A stretch of 36,419 nucleotides of DNA from Mesenet sp031546805 (GCA_031546805.1 JAVBJW010000070.1:1-36419), one strand, 5' to 3'; counted from the first letter of the stretch, positions 16,180 through 25,459 are shown. Made by a program: numbers and translations. Notes: generated by a model from the sequence alone, not told the origin.

Positions 16180-17154
16180 CTACATAACAATGATGTTTAA
16201 TCCATCTAATAACCTATTTTCCATATCTTCATGAGCTTGCTTGATTTCACTAAATTTGTATCTTTTTTTAATATTTACTTTAATGTAATTCTTTTTGATC
16301 ATTTCAAAAATTTCCATTGCTGTAAGTGCCAGCTCAAACTTATTACTTTTATAGTGATTTATCGAAGTTCCTGTAGCAAATAAAGAACGAGAACTGAGCA
16401 TTGATAGATCTATATTAGGAACAGCACCAGATATCTGACCATAAGAAATGTATACTCCAAATGTAGATAGAGACTCAAAAGATATTTTACTTGTCACTAA
16501 ACCTATAGGATCATAAACTGCATTTACTCCTGTTCCTTTAGTAATTTCCATGACTTGTGCAACGAAATCTTTATCATTATAATTTATTGCATATTCACAA
16601 CCGTTTTGTCTTGCTGTTTCTTTTTTTGCATTAGAACTAACAGTGCCTATAACTCTGCACTTCATATTGCTAGCCCACTGACATAATATCTGCCCTACTC
16701 CACCATTTGCTCCGTGTACTAATAAAAAAGCCCTTGGTAGCGCTCTGTATGCTCGGTATAGAAGATAGTGTGCTGTCATTCCTTTCAGAAGCACAGCTGC
16801 TGCAACTTCATCAGATATATCGTCATGAATCTTCACTAGATATTTTTGATTGATAACGCGTTTTTCACAATAAGCACCACATGGACCAGTGCAATAACCA
16901 ACTCTATCTCCTACTTTAAAGTCGTAACTATGATTACCGACTCTCTCTACAACACCAACAGCTTCTTTTCCTAATATTACAGGCAAATTTTTAAGTTTAC
17001 GGATTCCATTTCTATATTCTAAATCGTAACGATTCAATCCTATTGCTGTGTGACGTATGAGTACTTCACCTTCCTGCGGCTCAGCAATACTTCGATCTAC
17101 AAGTTCCAATACTTCTGGACCACCGGTTCTTTTTATTAATACAGCTTTCACCAT
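16180..17154 (-). CDS. Zinc-free MDR oxidoreductase, quinone-reductase-like
   Basis: The 324 residues have the medium-chain dehydrogenase layout: GroES-like domain (about 1-120, with KAVLIKRTGGPEVLEL and LPVILGKEAVGVV), then a Rossmann domain with HGANGGVGQ (147-155), the NADPH-binding signature of quinone oxidoreductases. GKEAVGVVERVG replaces the zinc-ligand GHE motif, in keeping with the zinc-free subgroup. It probably reduces quinones or reactive carbonyls with NADPH in the cytoplasm; the substrate is not known. I chose ATG at 17154 over a TTG at 17166 because MVKAVLIKRTG is the usual family start. Monocistronic. Confidence 0.9.
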   Translation of the reverse strand: MVKAVLIKRTGGPEVLELVDRSIAEPQEGEVLIRHTAIGLNRYDLEYRNGIRKLKNLPVILGKEAVGVVERVGNHSYDFKVGDRVGYCTGPCGAYCEKRVINQKYLVKIHDDISDEVAAAVLLKGMTAHYLLYRAYRALPRAFLLVHGANGGVGQILCQWASNMKCRVIGTVSSNAKKETARQNGCEYAINYNDKDFVAQVMEITKGTGVNAVYDPIGLVTSKISFESLSTFGVYISYGQISGAVPNIDLSMLSSRSLFATGTSINHYKSNKFELALTAMEIFEMIKKNYIKVNIKKRYKFSEIKQAHEDMENRLLDGLNIIVM

Positions 17155-17352
17155 AAGAAATACCAAATTATAGTGTGACGTATTACAGCATAATAACTTA
17201 AAAAAAGCAATAAAATGAAGAAACTCTAATTAAATATTCTAAATTTTGTTGAAGCTCTTATTTAGTTCCTCTAAAATTCTGAGCGCAGAACCTATCTTTC
17301 ACAATAAAAATATGTTATTTTGTAACTTATAAAATAATGAAATAAAAGAATA

Positions 17353-17538
17353 ATGACAAATACTTTTGATGAAACATTGCTTAATATATTGGTATGTCCT
17401 TTAACTAAAACCATCTTACGGTATAATGCAGACGATAATGAGCTAATTAGTGATAAAGCAAGCTTAGCTTTTCCAATTCGCAATGGAATACCTATTATGC
17501 TGATAGATGAAGCAAGAAAATTAGACGGTAATATATGA
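17353..17538 (+). CDS. UPF0434/Trm112-like small protein
   Basis: The 61 residues match the YcaR/UPF0434 family: LLNILVCPLTKTILRY, then LISDKASLAFPIRNGIPIMLIDEAR. The end block FPIRNGIPIML is the family's hallmark. Members usually have CPxCK, with paired Cys for zinc; here it is CPLTK and only C15 remains, so zinc binding is unlikely. Eukaryotic Trm112 activates methyltransferases; the role of the bacterial small form is not settled. It is convergent with tatC, with 54 bases between the stops. Confidence 0.85.
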   Translation: MTNTFDETLLNILVCPLTKTILRYNADDNELISDKASLAFPIRNGIPIMLIDEARKLDGNI

Positions 17539-17592
17539 TTTTTAAGTGGGAAAAATACTCATAATAAAGAGATTTAGTACTTCAATACCTTA

Positions 17593-18360
17593 TCAGCAAT
17601 CAAGATTCTTTTTCAATTTTTTATTTTCTATATATTTACAGATCAATATTGAAATTTCATATAATATCATCATTGGTATTGCTAGCCCTATTTGGCTTAA
17701 AACATCAGGAGGGGTTAAAATAGCTGCAATTACAAATATTATTACTATTGCAATTCTACGCTTGTTTATTAGACTTTGCACAGTAATTATACCAGCCCTT
17801 GTCATTAAAGTTAGTAATATAGGTATTTGAAAAGCAGTACCAAATGCAAACATAAGTTGGATAACAAGATCCAAATATTCACTTACTGATGGCATAAATT
17901 CTATTGGAATACTACCTGCAGAAGGATTGATATTTTCAAAAGCAATAAAAAATTTCCAAGCTAAAGGAAATATGTAATAATAAGCTACAGAAGCTCCAAG
18001 GACAAACAATAATGGTGTTGCAATTAAATATGGCAATAGAACGTCTTTTTCATTTTTATAAAGTCCAGGTGCTAAAAACATATAAAATTGCCACACAAAA
18101 ATAGGAGAGGAAAATAGCAATGCTGACATAACTGCAACTCTTAAATAAACAAAGAATGCCTCTGTTAAGTCAGTATATATAAGGGAAAATTCACTATTAT
18201 TTCCTTCAAGTTCTATCAGTGGTCTAAGTAGAAAACTGTATATTTTATCAGAGAAATAATAACAACAACAAAAGATAATGCAGTAAATAAGAAAGGAAAA
18301 TATAACCCTTTTTCTGAGTTCTAAGAAATGTTCTATAAACGATATTGATACTTTTTTCAT
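17593..18360 (-). CDS. tatC: Twin-arginine translocase subunit TatC
   Basis: TatC binds twin-arginine signal peptides and, with TatA, exports folded proteins across the inner membrane. The 255 residues match the family: the N-terminal cytoplasmic motif FIEHFLELRKRV (about 8-19) with the conserved Glu, then six membrane helices, and the loop ending with MPSVSEYLDLVIQLMFAFG, also a TatC signature. A four-residue FCCCYY run in helix 1 is unusual. ATG at 18360. It is the last gene of the long minus-strand block, 19 bases after gap. tatA is not in the window. Confidence 0.95.
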   Translation of the reverse strand: MKKVSISFIEHFLELRKRVIFSFLIYCIIFCCCYYFSDKIYSFLLRPLIELEGNNSEFSLIYTDLTEAFFVYLRVAVMSALLFSSPIFVWQFYMFLAPGLYKNEKDVLLPYLIATPLLFVLGASVAYYYIFPLAWKFFIAFENINPSAGSIPIEFMPSVSEYLDLVIQLMFAFGTAFQIPILLTLMTRAGIITVQSLINKRRIAIVIIFVIAAILTPPDVLSQIGLAIPMMILYEISILICKYIENKKLKKNLDC

Positions 18361-18379
18361 AATATTAAGTTACAAGATT

Positions 18380-19387
18380 TTAGATATTCTTACCTAATAA
18401 AATAGCAATATCTAACATTCTTAGCGAAAAAGCCCACTCATTATCATACCAGGCAGCAACTCTGTACAGAGTAGAATCGACAACATGCGTACCAAGAAGA
18501 TCAATGATTGCACTATGTGGATCGTGTATAAAATCTACTGATACTAAAGGCTCATCACATGTAGCAAGAACTTCTTGCTTCTCCTTTGCTGCATTTTTAA
18601 AGATATCATTTAAATCTTGTATTTTAACACTTTTTTTCGCAGTAAATTTCAGATCAACAATAGATACATTCGCAACAGGAACCCTAACTGCTACTCCATC
18701 CAACTTTCCTTGTAATTCTGGAATAATTAAACCTATAGTTTTAGCTGCACCAGTAGTTGTAGGTATCATAGAAAGTGCACAAGCTCTTGCTCTACATAAA
18801 TCTTTATGACTACCATCAACCACATTTTGATCGTTAGTGTAAGCATGTATAGTTGTCATAAAACCATTATTTATACCAACAGTGTTGTATAGAACTTGCA
18901 AAATAGGAGCTAAACAATTTGTAGTACATGAACCAGCAGAAATTATTTTATGTTTATTTTCTAATTTATGATCATTCACACCATATATTATTGTTACATC
19001 AGCATCTAATACTGGTGCGGAGATTATAACTTTTTTCGCTCCAGAGTTAATATGTTTTGTTGCTTCATTTCTTTTATTAAATGCACCTGTGCACTCTAAC
19101 ACTATATCAACATTATGCTTACCCCAAGGAATATCTTCAGGATTACGTGTGCGGTAAAAAGGCAGCCTATCATCTCCTATGGCAAGGAAGCCCTGACCTG
19201 CTGATACTTCGTTTTTGAATCTACCATGAATAGAATCATACTTAAGTAAGTGTGCATGGCTTTTTTCTTCCATAGAACCATTAACAGCTACAACTTTTAA
19301 TTGATCATATTTTTCTACTTCATAAATGGCACGTAGTACATTATTACCTATCCTACCTAATCCATTGATTCCTAAGTTAATAGTCAT
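18380..19387 (-). CDS. gap: Glyceraldehyde-3-phosphate dehydrogenase
   Basis: The enzyme interconverts glyceraldehyde-3-phosphate and 1,3-bisphosphoglycerate in the cytoplasm; in bacteria of this type it more likely serves gluconeogenesis than glycolysis (inference). The 335 residues begin with GINGLGRIGNNV (6-17, dinucleotide fold), carry the catalytic Cys in SAGSCTTNC (C154) and the His in MTTIHAYTNDQ, and end with WYDNEWAFSLRM. After the second strand the usual Asp of NAD-dependent forms is replaced (AVNG, G37), which may relax cofactor choice. ATG at 19387 fits the family start better than TTG at 19396. Five bases after ribB. Confidence 0.96.
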   Translation of the reverse strand: MTINLGINGLGRIGNNVLRAIYEVEKYDQLKVVAVNGSMEEKSHAHLLKYDSIHGRFKNEVSAGQGFLAIGDDRLPFYRTRNPEDIPWGKHNVDIVLECTGAFNKRNEATKHINSGAKKVIISAPVLDADVTIIYGVNDHKLENKHKIISAGSCTTNCLAPILQVLYNTVGINNGFMTTIHAYTNDQNVVDGSHKDLCRARACALSMIPTTTGAAKTIGLIIPELQGKLDGVAVRVPVANVSIVDLKFTAKKSVKIQDLNDIFKNAAKEKQEVLATCDEPLVSVDFIHDPHSAIIDLLGTHVVDSTLYRVAAWYDNEWAFSLRMLDIAILLGKNI

Positions 19388-19392
19388 AGATT

Positions 19393-20043
19393 TCAATTAT
19401 GAACTGCTTTATAAACTTTATCTTTTTTGATAAAATTAATTAGTTCATTAATAGTTGTTAATTTAATCTTATGTCCTTTAGCAAACTCTAGTAATTTAGG
19501 TAATCGCATCATAGAACCATCTTCTTGGTTCACTACCTCACAAATTACTGCTGATTGATCTAATCCAACTATTCGCGCTATCTCAACACTAGCTTCTGTA
19601 TGGCCTTTTCGTTTTAAAACTCCACCTTCGTTGACAATTAAAGGAAAAACATGACCTGGTGTTACAATGTCATCTTTAGTGCTATTTCTATCGATAGCAG
19701 TTAATATTGTCTTAGTCCTATCTTGTGCTGATACTCCAGTTGTAATGCCGGATCTTGCATCTATAGAAGTGGTAAATGCTGTATGATCATTACTTACATT
19801 TCTTCTAGGCATGAGCTCAAGATTTAAATTATTTACATGTGAACCTGTCACTGCTAAACATACAATGCCGCTACCGTATCTTATCATTAGAGCAACTGCA
19901 TCAACATTGACTTTCTCTGCTAAAATAACTAAATCACCTTCATTTTCTCTATTTTCATCATCAACTAATATAAATATCTTCCCTTGATATGCATCTTCCA
20001 ATACATCCTCTATAGGAGAAATTACTAATGAACTATATATCAT
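19393..20043 (-). CDS. ribB: 3,4-dihydroxy-2-butanone-4-phosphate synthase
   Basis: RibB turns ribulose-5-phosphate into 3,4-dihydroxybutanone-4-phosphate plus formate, one of the two branches of riboflavin synthesis. The 216 residues show DDENRENEGDL (28-38, metal and substrate acidic loop), DARSGITTG (95-103) and HTEASVEIARIVG (148-160). It is the stand-alone form without a RibA (GTP cyclohydrolase II) domain. All catalytic residues I know are present. It lies 74 bases after greA and just before gap, so it may have its own promoter or share the upstream transcript. Confidence 0.96.
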   Translation of the reverse strand: MIYSSLVISPIEDVLEDAYQGKIFILVDDENRENEGDLVILAEKVNVDAVALMIRYGSGIVCLAVTGSHVNNLNLELMPRRNVSNDHTAFTTSIDARSGITTGVSAQDRTKTILTAIDRNSTKDDIVTPGHVFPLIVNEGGVLKRKGHTEASVEIARIVGLDQSAVICEVVNQEDGSMMRLPKLLEFAKGHKIKLTTINELINFIKKDKVYKAVHN

Positions 20044-20117
20044 TATACTAACTAAAGTTGAAATTATAAAAAAACTAATTAAGTAATAACTTACTTAAGA
20101 CTAAGAGTCAATAATGC

Positions 20118-20621
20118 TTATTTAAACTCAATATTAACTATCTTATATAGTTTTTCACCATTAGGAGCTTTAACTTCAACATATTCTCCTTTCTTTTTAC
20201 CGATTAGAGCGCTAGCTAACGGAGAAGTAATTGATATCAATTGTTTTGAAACATCAGCTTCATACTCACCAACAATCTTATAAATACATTCCTTGCTCTC
20301 GTTACTTGAATCATCAGACATATTCAGTGTAACAGTAGCACCAAACATAACAACATCTCCTAAAAAGATACTAGGATCTATAACTTCAGCACGAGAAAGT
20401 TTAAATTCTAGCTCCATTATACGCCCTTCAATAAAACTTTGCTTCTCACGTGCAGCATGATATTCTGCATTTTCAGATAAGTCCCCATGATCACGAGCAT
20501 CAGAAATTGCTTTAATCATGCCTGGCCTTTCTTTTTTCAATTCTTCAAGCTCAGATTGCATACGCAAAAATCCTTGCTTAGTTATTGGAAATTTAGCAGT
20601 TTCCATAATCTTAACACTCAT
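20118..20621 (-). CDS. greA: Transcription elongation factor GreA
   Basis: GreA enters the RNA polymerase secondary channel and stimulates cleavage of backtracked RNA. The 167 residues show the N-terminal coiled coil (about 20-80) with ISDARDHGDLSENAEYHAAREKQ-like family sequence, including the acidic tip residues D and E, and the FKBP-like C-terminal domain ending SPLASALIGKKKGEYVEV. A second ATG at 20606 (METAKFPITKQG) is nearer to the usual family start; I keep the first but the choice is open. It lies 12 bases after atpA. Confidence 0.96.
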   Translation of the reverse strand: MSVKIMETAKFPITKQGFLRMQSELEELKKERPGMIKAISDARDHGDLSENAEYHAAREKQSFIEGRIMELEFKLSRAEVIDPSIFLGDVVMFGATVTLNMSDDSSNESKECIYKIVGEYEADVSKQLISITSPLASALIGKKKGEYVEVKAPNGEKLYKIVNIEFK

Positions 20622-20633
20622 AAATATTTCGGA

Positions 20634-22157
20634 CTAACTAAAATCAGATGCAAATTTTCCTAAGATATCAGACATCTTAGTTTTTATATCGCTATTTATA
20701 GTTTTTGACAAGACTTCTAAAACATCCTGATAATTATGGCGCAAATGCGCAATTAAATCATGCTCAAATCTACTTACATTTTCAACACTTATATTATCTA
20801 GATAGCCATTTATACCAGCAAATATAACTGCAACCTGTTCTGCTACCGAAATAGGTGAGTATTGTTTTTGTTTTAATAATTCTGTCAAACGCTTTCCCCT
20901 ATCTAATATAGCTTGAGAATAAGAATCCAGATCTGAACCAAACCTAGAGAAATCTTCCAACTCTCTATACTGTGCCAAGTTTAATTTAATAGATCCGGCA
21001 ACTTGTTTAATAGAATGTATTTGTGCAGATGAACCAACTCTTGACACAGATAAACCAACATTAACTGCAGGACAAACACCCTTGTAGAACAACTCTGACT
21101 CAAGAAATATTTGCCCATCAGTAATAGATATAACATTTGTTGGTATATATGCAGAAACGTCACCAGCTTGTGTTTCAACTATAGGCAGGGCAGTTAAGGA
21201 ACCAGATCCTTTTGCTTCAGACATCTTAGCAGCCCTCTCTAAAAGACGTGAGTGAATATAAAATACATCACCAGGATATGCTTCTCGCCCTGGAGGCCTT
21301 CTAAGCAATAAAGACATCTGCCTATAGGCAACAGCATGTTTAGATAGATCATCATAAACAATCAGGCAATGCATACCACGATCACGAAAAAACTCACCCA
21401 TAGCACATCCAACATATGGTGCTAAAAATTGCAGTGGTGCTGGATCAGCTGCACTTGCCGCAACAACAGTAGTATATTCTAATGCTCCATTCTCTTTAAG
21501 TCTGTTTACTACCCTTGCAATTGTAGATGTCTTTTGCCCAATCGCTACATAAATACAATAAACTTTTTGACTATCATCACTTGCACTATTAATACTTCTT
21601 TGGTTAATAATGGTATCTAAAGCAATTGTTGTTTTACCAATTTGTCTATCACCAATAATCAATTCGCGCTGTCCTTTACCTATTGGAATCAACGCATCTA
21701 TAACTTTAATTCCGGTTTGAAGAGGCTCGTGAACAGATTTTCGCTCAATCACACCTGGCGCTTTAGATTCTATTGGCATTCTAATATTACTTTTTATTAT
21801 GCCATTACCGTCAATTGGATTACCAAGAGGATCTATAACTCGTCCCAATAGTTCAAAACCTACTTGTGCTTCAATCACACCTCCAGTACATTTTACAATA
21901 TCTTTTTCCTTAACATCACAGTCACTACCAAATATTACTATCCCAACAGTATCATAATCTAAACTTAAAACCATTCCTTCGATACCACTGGCAAAAACTA
22001 CTTTTTCACCAAATTTAGCTTTTTCTAAGCCATATACTATAGCTATACCATCAGTAACTGAAATAACCTCACCTATATCTTCATATTTTATACGCTCACT
22101 AAACTTCTCAATTTTTTCCTTTATAATGCTTGATATTTCAGAGCTATTTATACTCAT
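20634..22157 (-). CDS. atpA: F1F0 ATP synthase subunit alpha
   Basis: The alpha subunit forms, with beta, the F1 hexamer of the ATP synthase at the inner membrane. The 507 residues match the full length. The nucleotide-binding loop is GDRQIGKT (169-176, usually GDRQTGKT), followed by IVYDDLSKHAVAYRQ and LLRRPPGREAYPGDVFYIHSRLLERAAK, the alpha-subunit signature. SVSRVGSSAQ is also present. Only atpH accompanies it; the gamma, beta and epsilon genes are elsewhere, an arrangement known in Rickettsiales. Confidence 0.98.
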   Translation of the reverse strand: MSINSSEISSIIKEKIEKFSERIKYEDIGEVISVTDGIAIVYGLEKAKFGEKVVFASGIEGMVLSLDYDTVGIVIFGSDCDVKEKDIVKCTGGVIEAQVGFELLGRVIDPLGNPIDGNGIIKSNIRMPIESKAPGVIERKSVHEPLQTGIKVIDALIPIGKGQRELIIGDRQIGKTTIALDTIINQRSINSASDDSQKVYCIYVAIGQKTSTIARVVNRLKENGALEYTTVVAASAADPAPLQFLAPYVGCAMGEFFRDRGMHCLIVYDDLSKHAVAYRQMSLLLRRPPGREAYPGDVFYIHSRLLERAAKMSEAKGSGSLTALPIVETQAGDVSAYIPTNVISITDGQIFLESELFYKGVCPAVNVGLSVSRVGSSAQIHSIKQVAGSIKLNLAQYRELEDFSRFGSDLDSYSQAILDRGKRLTELLKQKQYSPISVAEQVAVIFAGINGYLDNISVENVSRFEHDLIAHLRHNYQDVLEVLSKTINSDIKTKMSDILGKFASDFS

Positions 22158-22158
22158 A

Positions 22159-22713
22159 TTAAACTCCTCTCAACAAAATTGCCTCTTTGCTTATTGATAG
22201 CAATCTCCCTAAATAACTTTTTAAAGAAGCATCAATAATTGTAAAATTTACTCTAATTATAAAACCACCTAAAATAGTAGGATCAATAACATTAACAAAA
22301 CCAACTACCTTGCCAAAATTAAACATAGAATTACTAATGAGTTTAATATCCTTTTTATTTAAAGGTACTACTGATTTTACAGTGACATCAATTTCATTTT
22401 TAAATTTTTTTATTAAAATTAAAAATTTCTCAAAAATACTTTCTAATAGAGAGAAACGCCCATTTTTAGTAACTAGCAACATAAAGTCTAATAAAGTATC
22501 ATTAACATAGTTTTTTAAAAGTAATATAATATCATTCTTTGCTAAAATAGAATTAGCTGGATTTGAAAGAAATGAAACCATTTTTTTATTACCTTTTAAG
22601 AAAGTCAATAAAAATTGAACATTCTCCTCAATTACTTCAAGCTCTCTACTTGATAAATCAAATAGAGCCTGAGTATAGCATAACACTAATCTCCTGAATC
22701 TAATATTTTTCAT
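22159..22713 (-). CDS. atpH: F1F0 ATP synthase subunit delta
   Basis: The delta (OSCP) subunit links the top of F1 to the peripheral stalk. The 184 residues are diverged but keep the family pattern: a helical N domain starting RRLVLCYTQALFDLS, a middle LLKNYVNDTLLDFMLLVTKNGRFSLL stretch, and the C-terminal DPTILGGFIIRVNFTIIDASLKSYLGRL block, the delta signature. I chose ATG at 22713 (MKNIRF) rather than TTG at 22755. It precedes atpA by one base, so the two are coupled. Confidence 0.92.
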   Translation of the reverse strand: MKNIRFRRLVLCYTQALFDLSSRELEVIEENVQFLLTFLKGNKKMVSFLSNPANSILAKNDIILLLKNYVNDTLLDFMLLVTKNGRFSLLESIFEKFLILIKKFKNEIDVTVKSVVPLNKKDIKLISNSMFNFGKVVGFVNVIDPTILGGFIIRVNFTIIDASLKSYLGRLLSISKEAILLRGV

Positions 22714-22768
22714 ATAACTTAAATAAAAAACTACATACTTAAGATAACAATACAATTAAAAGATAGTA

Positions 22769-23134
22769 TTACTGTTCTAACCAAGCATTTTTCACATAAA
22801 CAGGAAATGTTCTGAGTGAAAGAAAACAAAAATCAAAACTTAACAAATAATTTTGAAACTTAGGATTGAAACTAAGAAAATATTTAGCAGAATTCATTAT
22901 TGAATTAAGCTGAAAACCAGATATAGGGATTTCTTTACCAAATATACTAGTCTTTACCTCTACAAAAATAAGCTTATTTTTTTTGCTGGCAATTAAATCT
23001 ATCTCTCCTACACAACATTTATAACGATGCTTAATAATACTATATAACCTTAATTTTAGAAAAAGCAAAACCAATATCTCGCCAAAATAGCCAATAAAGT
23101 GCGATAAGTTAGCTTTATTTATTGTCAAACCCAT
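22769..23134 (-). CDS. UPF0102 (YraN-type) predicted nuclease-fold protein
   Basis: The 121 residues match the UPF0102 family, which has a restriction-endonuclease-like fold: GYFGEILVLLFLKLRLYSII, then GEIDLIASKKNKLIFVEVKT, where the D of GEID and the E-x-K of FVEVK are the putative metal-binding residues. Its biological job is unknown. ATG at 23134 chosen over TTG at 23149. It lies between rplQ and atpH in the long minus-strand block. Confidence 0.88.
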   Translation of the reverse strand: MGLTINKANLSHFIGYFGEILVLLFLKLRLYSIIKHRYKCCVGEIDLIASKKNKLIFVEVKTSIFGKEIPISGFQLNSIMNSAKYFLSFNPKFQNYLLSFDFCFLSLRTFPVYVKNAWLEQ

Positions 23135-23162
23135 AAGCTTAAATACCAAATTTTAAAATAAA

Positions 23163-23546
23163 CTAACCTCTCCCTTTTGCAGTAACATCCCTATCAACAA
23201 GTTCTATAACTGCGATTGGAGCACAATCTCCCTTTCTAAAACCAAACTTCATTATTCTACAATAGCCACCTTTACGATTTTGATAGCGTTTAGATAAAAC
23301 AGCAAATAACTTTTTAATAGCTACTTCATTTCCTATTTTTGAATACAAAATGCGTCTACCTTGCAAATTATCTTTTGTTTTAGCAACTGTAATAATCTTC
23401 TCAAGGTACGGCCTCAACTCTTTAGCTTTTGGCAAAGTAGTAGTAATTTGCTCATGATTAATTAAAGATATCGACATGTTTGCTAACATAGACAACCTAT
23501 GTTGAGTAGTACGACAAAACTTCCTTTGGCTTATACCATGTTTCAT
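23163..23546 (-). CDS. rplQ: 50S ribosomal protein L17
   Basis: The 127 residues begin MKHGISQRKFCRTTQHR, the L17 start, with the typical LINHEQITTTLPKAKELRPYLEKIIT helix region (28-52) and the end IELVDRD. It is a large-subunit protein close to the exit-tunnel side. It follows rpoA by 7 bases, the standard end of the alpha operon. Confidence 0.97.
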   Translation of the reverse strand: MKHGISQRKFCRTTQHRLSMLANMSISLINHEQITTTLPKAKELRPYLEKIITVAKTKDNLQGRRILYSKIGNEVAIKKLFAVLSKRYQNRKGGYCRIMKFGFRKGDCAPIAVIELVDRDVTAKGRG

Positions 23547-23553
23547 AAATCAC

Positions 23554-24609
23554 CTATTCATCAATATGTTTCTTAACAAGTTCTTCAATGTTATTAGGAG
23601 GCCATTTTGGCACAGACATCCCCAAAGATAAACCAAAATCAGATAATTTCTTTTTTATATCATCAAGAGTTCTCTTACCAAAATTCGGAGCTTTAAGCAT
23701 GTCAGTGTCTGTCTTTTGAACTAAATCTCCAACATAAACAATATTTTCGCTTTTTAAGCAATTATTAGCTCTAACAGAAAATTCTAACTCATCAACTTTA
23801 CGTAACAAGTGATGACTATAAGGTAACCCTTTATCATCGCTAACTTTTTTCTCAACTTCAATATCATCATAACTAATAAAACGTAGCAGTTGCTCTCGTA
23901 AAATTTTTGCAGCTAAAGCTACAGCTTTTTCTGGAGATAAAGAACCATTAGTCCTTACTGACATAATTAATTTATCGTAATTAGTAACCTGACCTATACG
24001 ACTACTTTCTACTTTTAAAGAAACTCTACTAACAGAATTATATAAAGCATTAATACGAATAAAACCCGCTAAATCAGTACAAAATTTTATTTGTTCTTCT
24101 TTATATCGCACAGTCGGAGTATAAGCTTTACCACTATCAACATATATTTTCATTTTAAAATCTATATCTCGATCCAACGTACATATATAAAGATTATCAT
24201 TTACTATAGTACACTCACTATCACACTCTATCATACTTGCCCTTACTTCACATGGCCCTTTAGCCTTTAAGTAAAGACATTTTTTATCTACAGAAAATAA
24301 TTTAACACAAAGCTTACTGATATTAAGGACAATATTAATTACATCTTCTTTGACACCAGAAATAGGCGCAAACTCATGAGAAACACCATCAATTTCAATC
24401 CCATATACTGCAGGTCCGCTCAATGAAGAAAGCATTATACGCCTTAACGCAGTACCTAAAGTTAAACCATAACCATTTTCTAATGGTTCTAAAATAACAT
24501 CTCCTTCATAATAATTACCCTTAATAACTACCTCACTTAAAGAAGGTTTCATCAACTTATCTTCGTTGTTTACAATAGAACAAAATTTATCATCGATAAT
24601 GTAAGACAT
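23554..24609 (-). CDS. rpoA: RNA polymerase subunit alpha
   Basis: The alpha dimer nucleates assembly of RNA polymerase, and its C-terminal domain contacts promoters and regulators. The 351 residues show the N-terminal assembly domain (ENGYGLTLGTALRRIMLSSLSG about 46-67; SPEKAVALAAKILREQL) and a full C-terminal domain with two helix-hairpin-helix motifs (ANNCLKSENIVYVGDL, NFGKRTLDDIKKKLSDFGLSLGM). ATG at 24609. It lies 28 bases after rpsK. Confidence 0.98.
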   Translation of the reverse strand: MSYIIDDKFCSIVNNEDKLMKPSLSEVVIKGNYYEGDVILEPLENGYGLTLGTALRRIMLSSLSGPAVYGIEIDGVSHEFAPISGVKEDVINIVLNISKLCVKLFSVDKKCLYLKAKGPCEVRASMIECDSECTIVNDNLYICTLDRDIDFKMKIYVDSGKAYTPTVRYKEEQIKFCTDLAGFIRINALYNSVSRVSLKVESSRIGQVTNYDKLIMSVRTNGSLSPEKAVALAAKILREQLLRFISYDDIEVEKKVSDDKGLPYSHHLLRKVDELEFSVRANNCLKSENIVYVGDLVQKTDTDMLKAPNFGKRTLDDIKKKLSDFGLSLGMSVPKWPPNNIEELVKKHIDE

Positions 24610-24637
24610 AAATACCTTTAAAAATTAATAGTATAAG

Positions 24638-25024
24638 TTAAACCCTTCTTTTACCTTTTAATCTACAACCATTATGTGGTATAGGAGTATCATCTTGAAT
24701 AGAAATGATCGAAAGACCAGCACTCTCTATAGCTTTTATAACACCTTCTTTACTAGAACCAACGCTAATACCTGCACCACGCATTACTACCTGTACTGTC
24801 TTCATACCATTTTCTATAGCATTTTTAGCAGCAGCTCCAGCAGCTAGACTACCAGCAAAAGGAGTAGATTTTTTCGCTCCCTTAAAACCATGAGCACCAG
24901 AAGAAGTGAGTGCAATAGTATTTCCATGAGTATCCGTAATATTAATTATAAAGTTATTAAAAGTTGCACGAATATTTGCAATACCATCAATAACCTTCTT
25001 TTTTTTCTTAATTACTTTTGTCAT
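24638..25024 (-). CDS. rpsK: 30S ribosomal protein S11
   Basis: The 128 residues match S11, a platform protein that touches mRNA in the E site: IANIRATFNNFIINITD near the start, then SSGAHGFKGAKKSTPFAG and the C-terminal DDTPIPHNGCRLKGKRRV. I chose ATG at 25024 (MTKVIKKKKK) over an upstream TTG, because it gives the usual length and has AAGGA in front. Confidence 0.97.
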   Translation of the reverse strand: MTKVIKKKKKVIDGIANIRATFNNFIINITDTHGNTIALTSSGAHGFKGAKKSTPFAGSLAAGAAAKNAIENGMKTVQVVMRGAGISVGSSKEGVIKAIESAGLSIISIQDDTPIPHNGCRLKGKRRV

Positions 25025-25043
25025 AATTTTAGTATTCCTTAGT

Positions 25044-25406
25044 TCACTTTTTACCAGCAATTGGACGAGACTTACCTTTACGCGTCCTTGCGTTAGAATG
25101 AGTCCTTTGCCCCCTCACAGGTAAACCCTTTCTATGCCGTACTCCTCTATAACAACCTATTTCCACCAAAGACTTGATATTCATAGAAACTTCTTTCTTT
25201 AGTTCTCCTTCAACAGTATAATTGTGTCTAATAAACTCATTAATTCTACTTACTTCTTCGTTAGTTAAATCTGAAACGCGTAAAGTTTTGGTAACATTAC
25301 AAACTTCACAAATTTTATTAGCAGAAGAAATACCTATACCGTTTATATACGCTAGAGAAAATGGAATGCGCTTATTTAATGGCACATTAACACCTACTAT
25401 ACGCAC
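25044..25406 (-). CDS. rpsM: 30S ribosomal protein S13
   Basis: The 120 residues match S13 of the 30S head: RIVGVNVPLNKRIPFSLAYINGIG, then GCYRGVRHRKGLPVRGQRTHSNART and a basic tail. The start is GTG at 25406, with AAGAGG eight or so bases in front; no ATG lies before the conserved N terminus. rpmJ, often found between secY and rpsM, is absent; adk lies there instead. Confidence 0.96.
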   Translation of the reverse strand: MRIVGVNVPLNKRIPFSLAYINGIGISSANKICEVCNVTKTLRVSDLTNEEVSRINEFIRHNYTVEGELKKEVSMNIKSLVEIGCYRGVRHRKGLPVRGQRTHSNARTRKGKSRPIAGKK

Positions 25407-25459
25407 TACTTGAACCTCTTAAAGCTAAAGCAAAAATCTAACATCAACACATATTAAAG

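Noticed and set aside
19388..19396. TTG start of gap at 19396
   Set aside because: ATG at 19387 gives the family's usual MTIxxGINGxGRIG start.
20079..20098. 8-bp hairpin between greA and ribB as a terminator
   Set aside because: The stem has only one G-C pair (TTAAGTAA/TTACTTAA) and no T-run; too weak to call.
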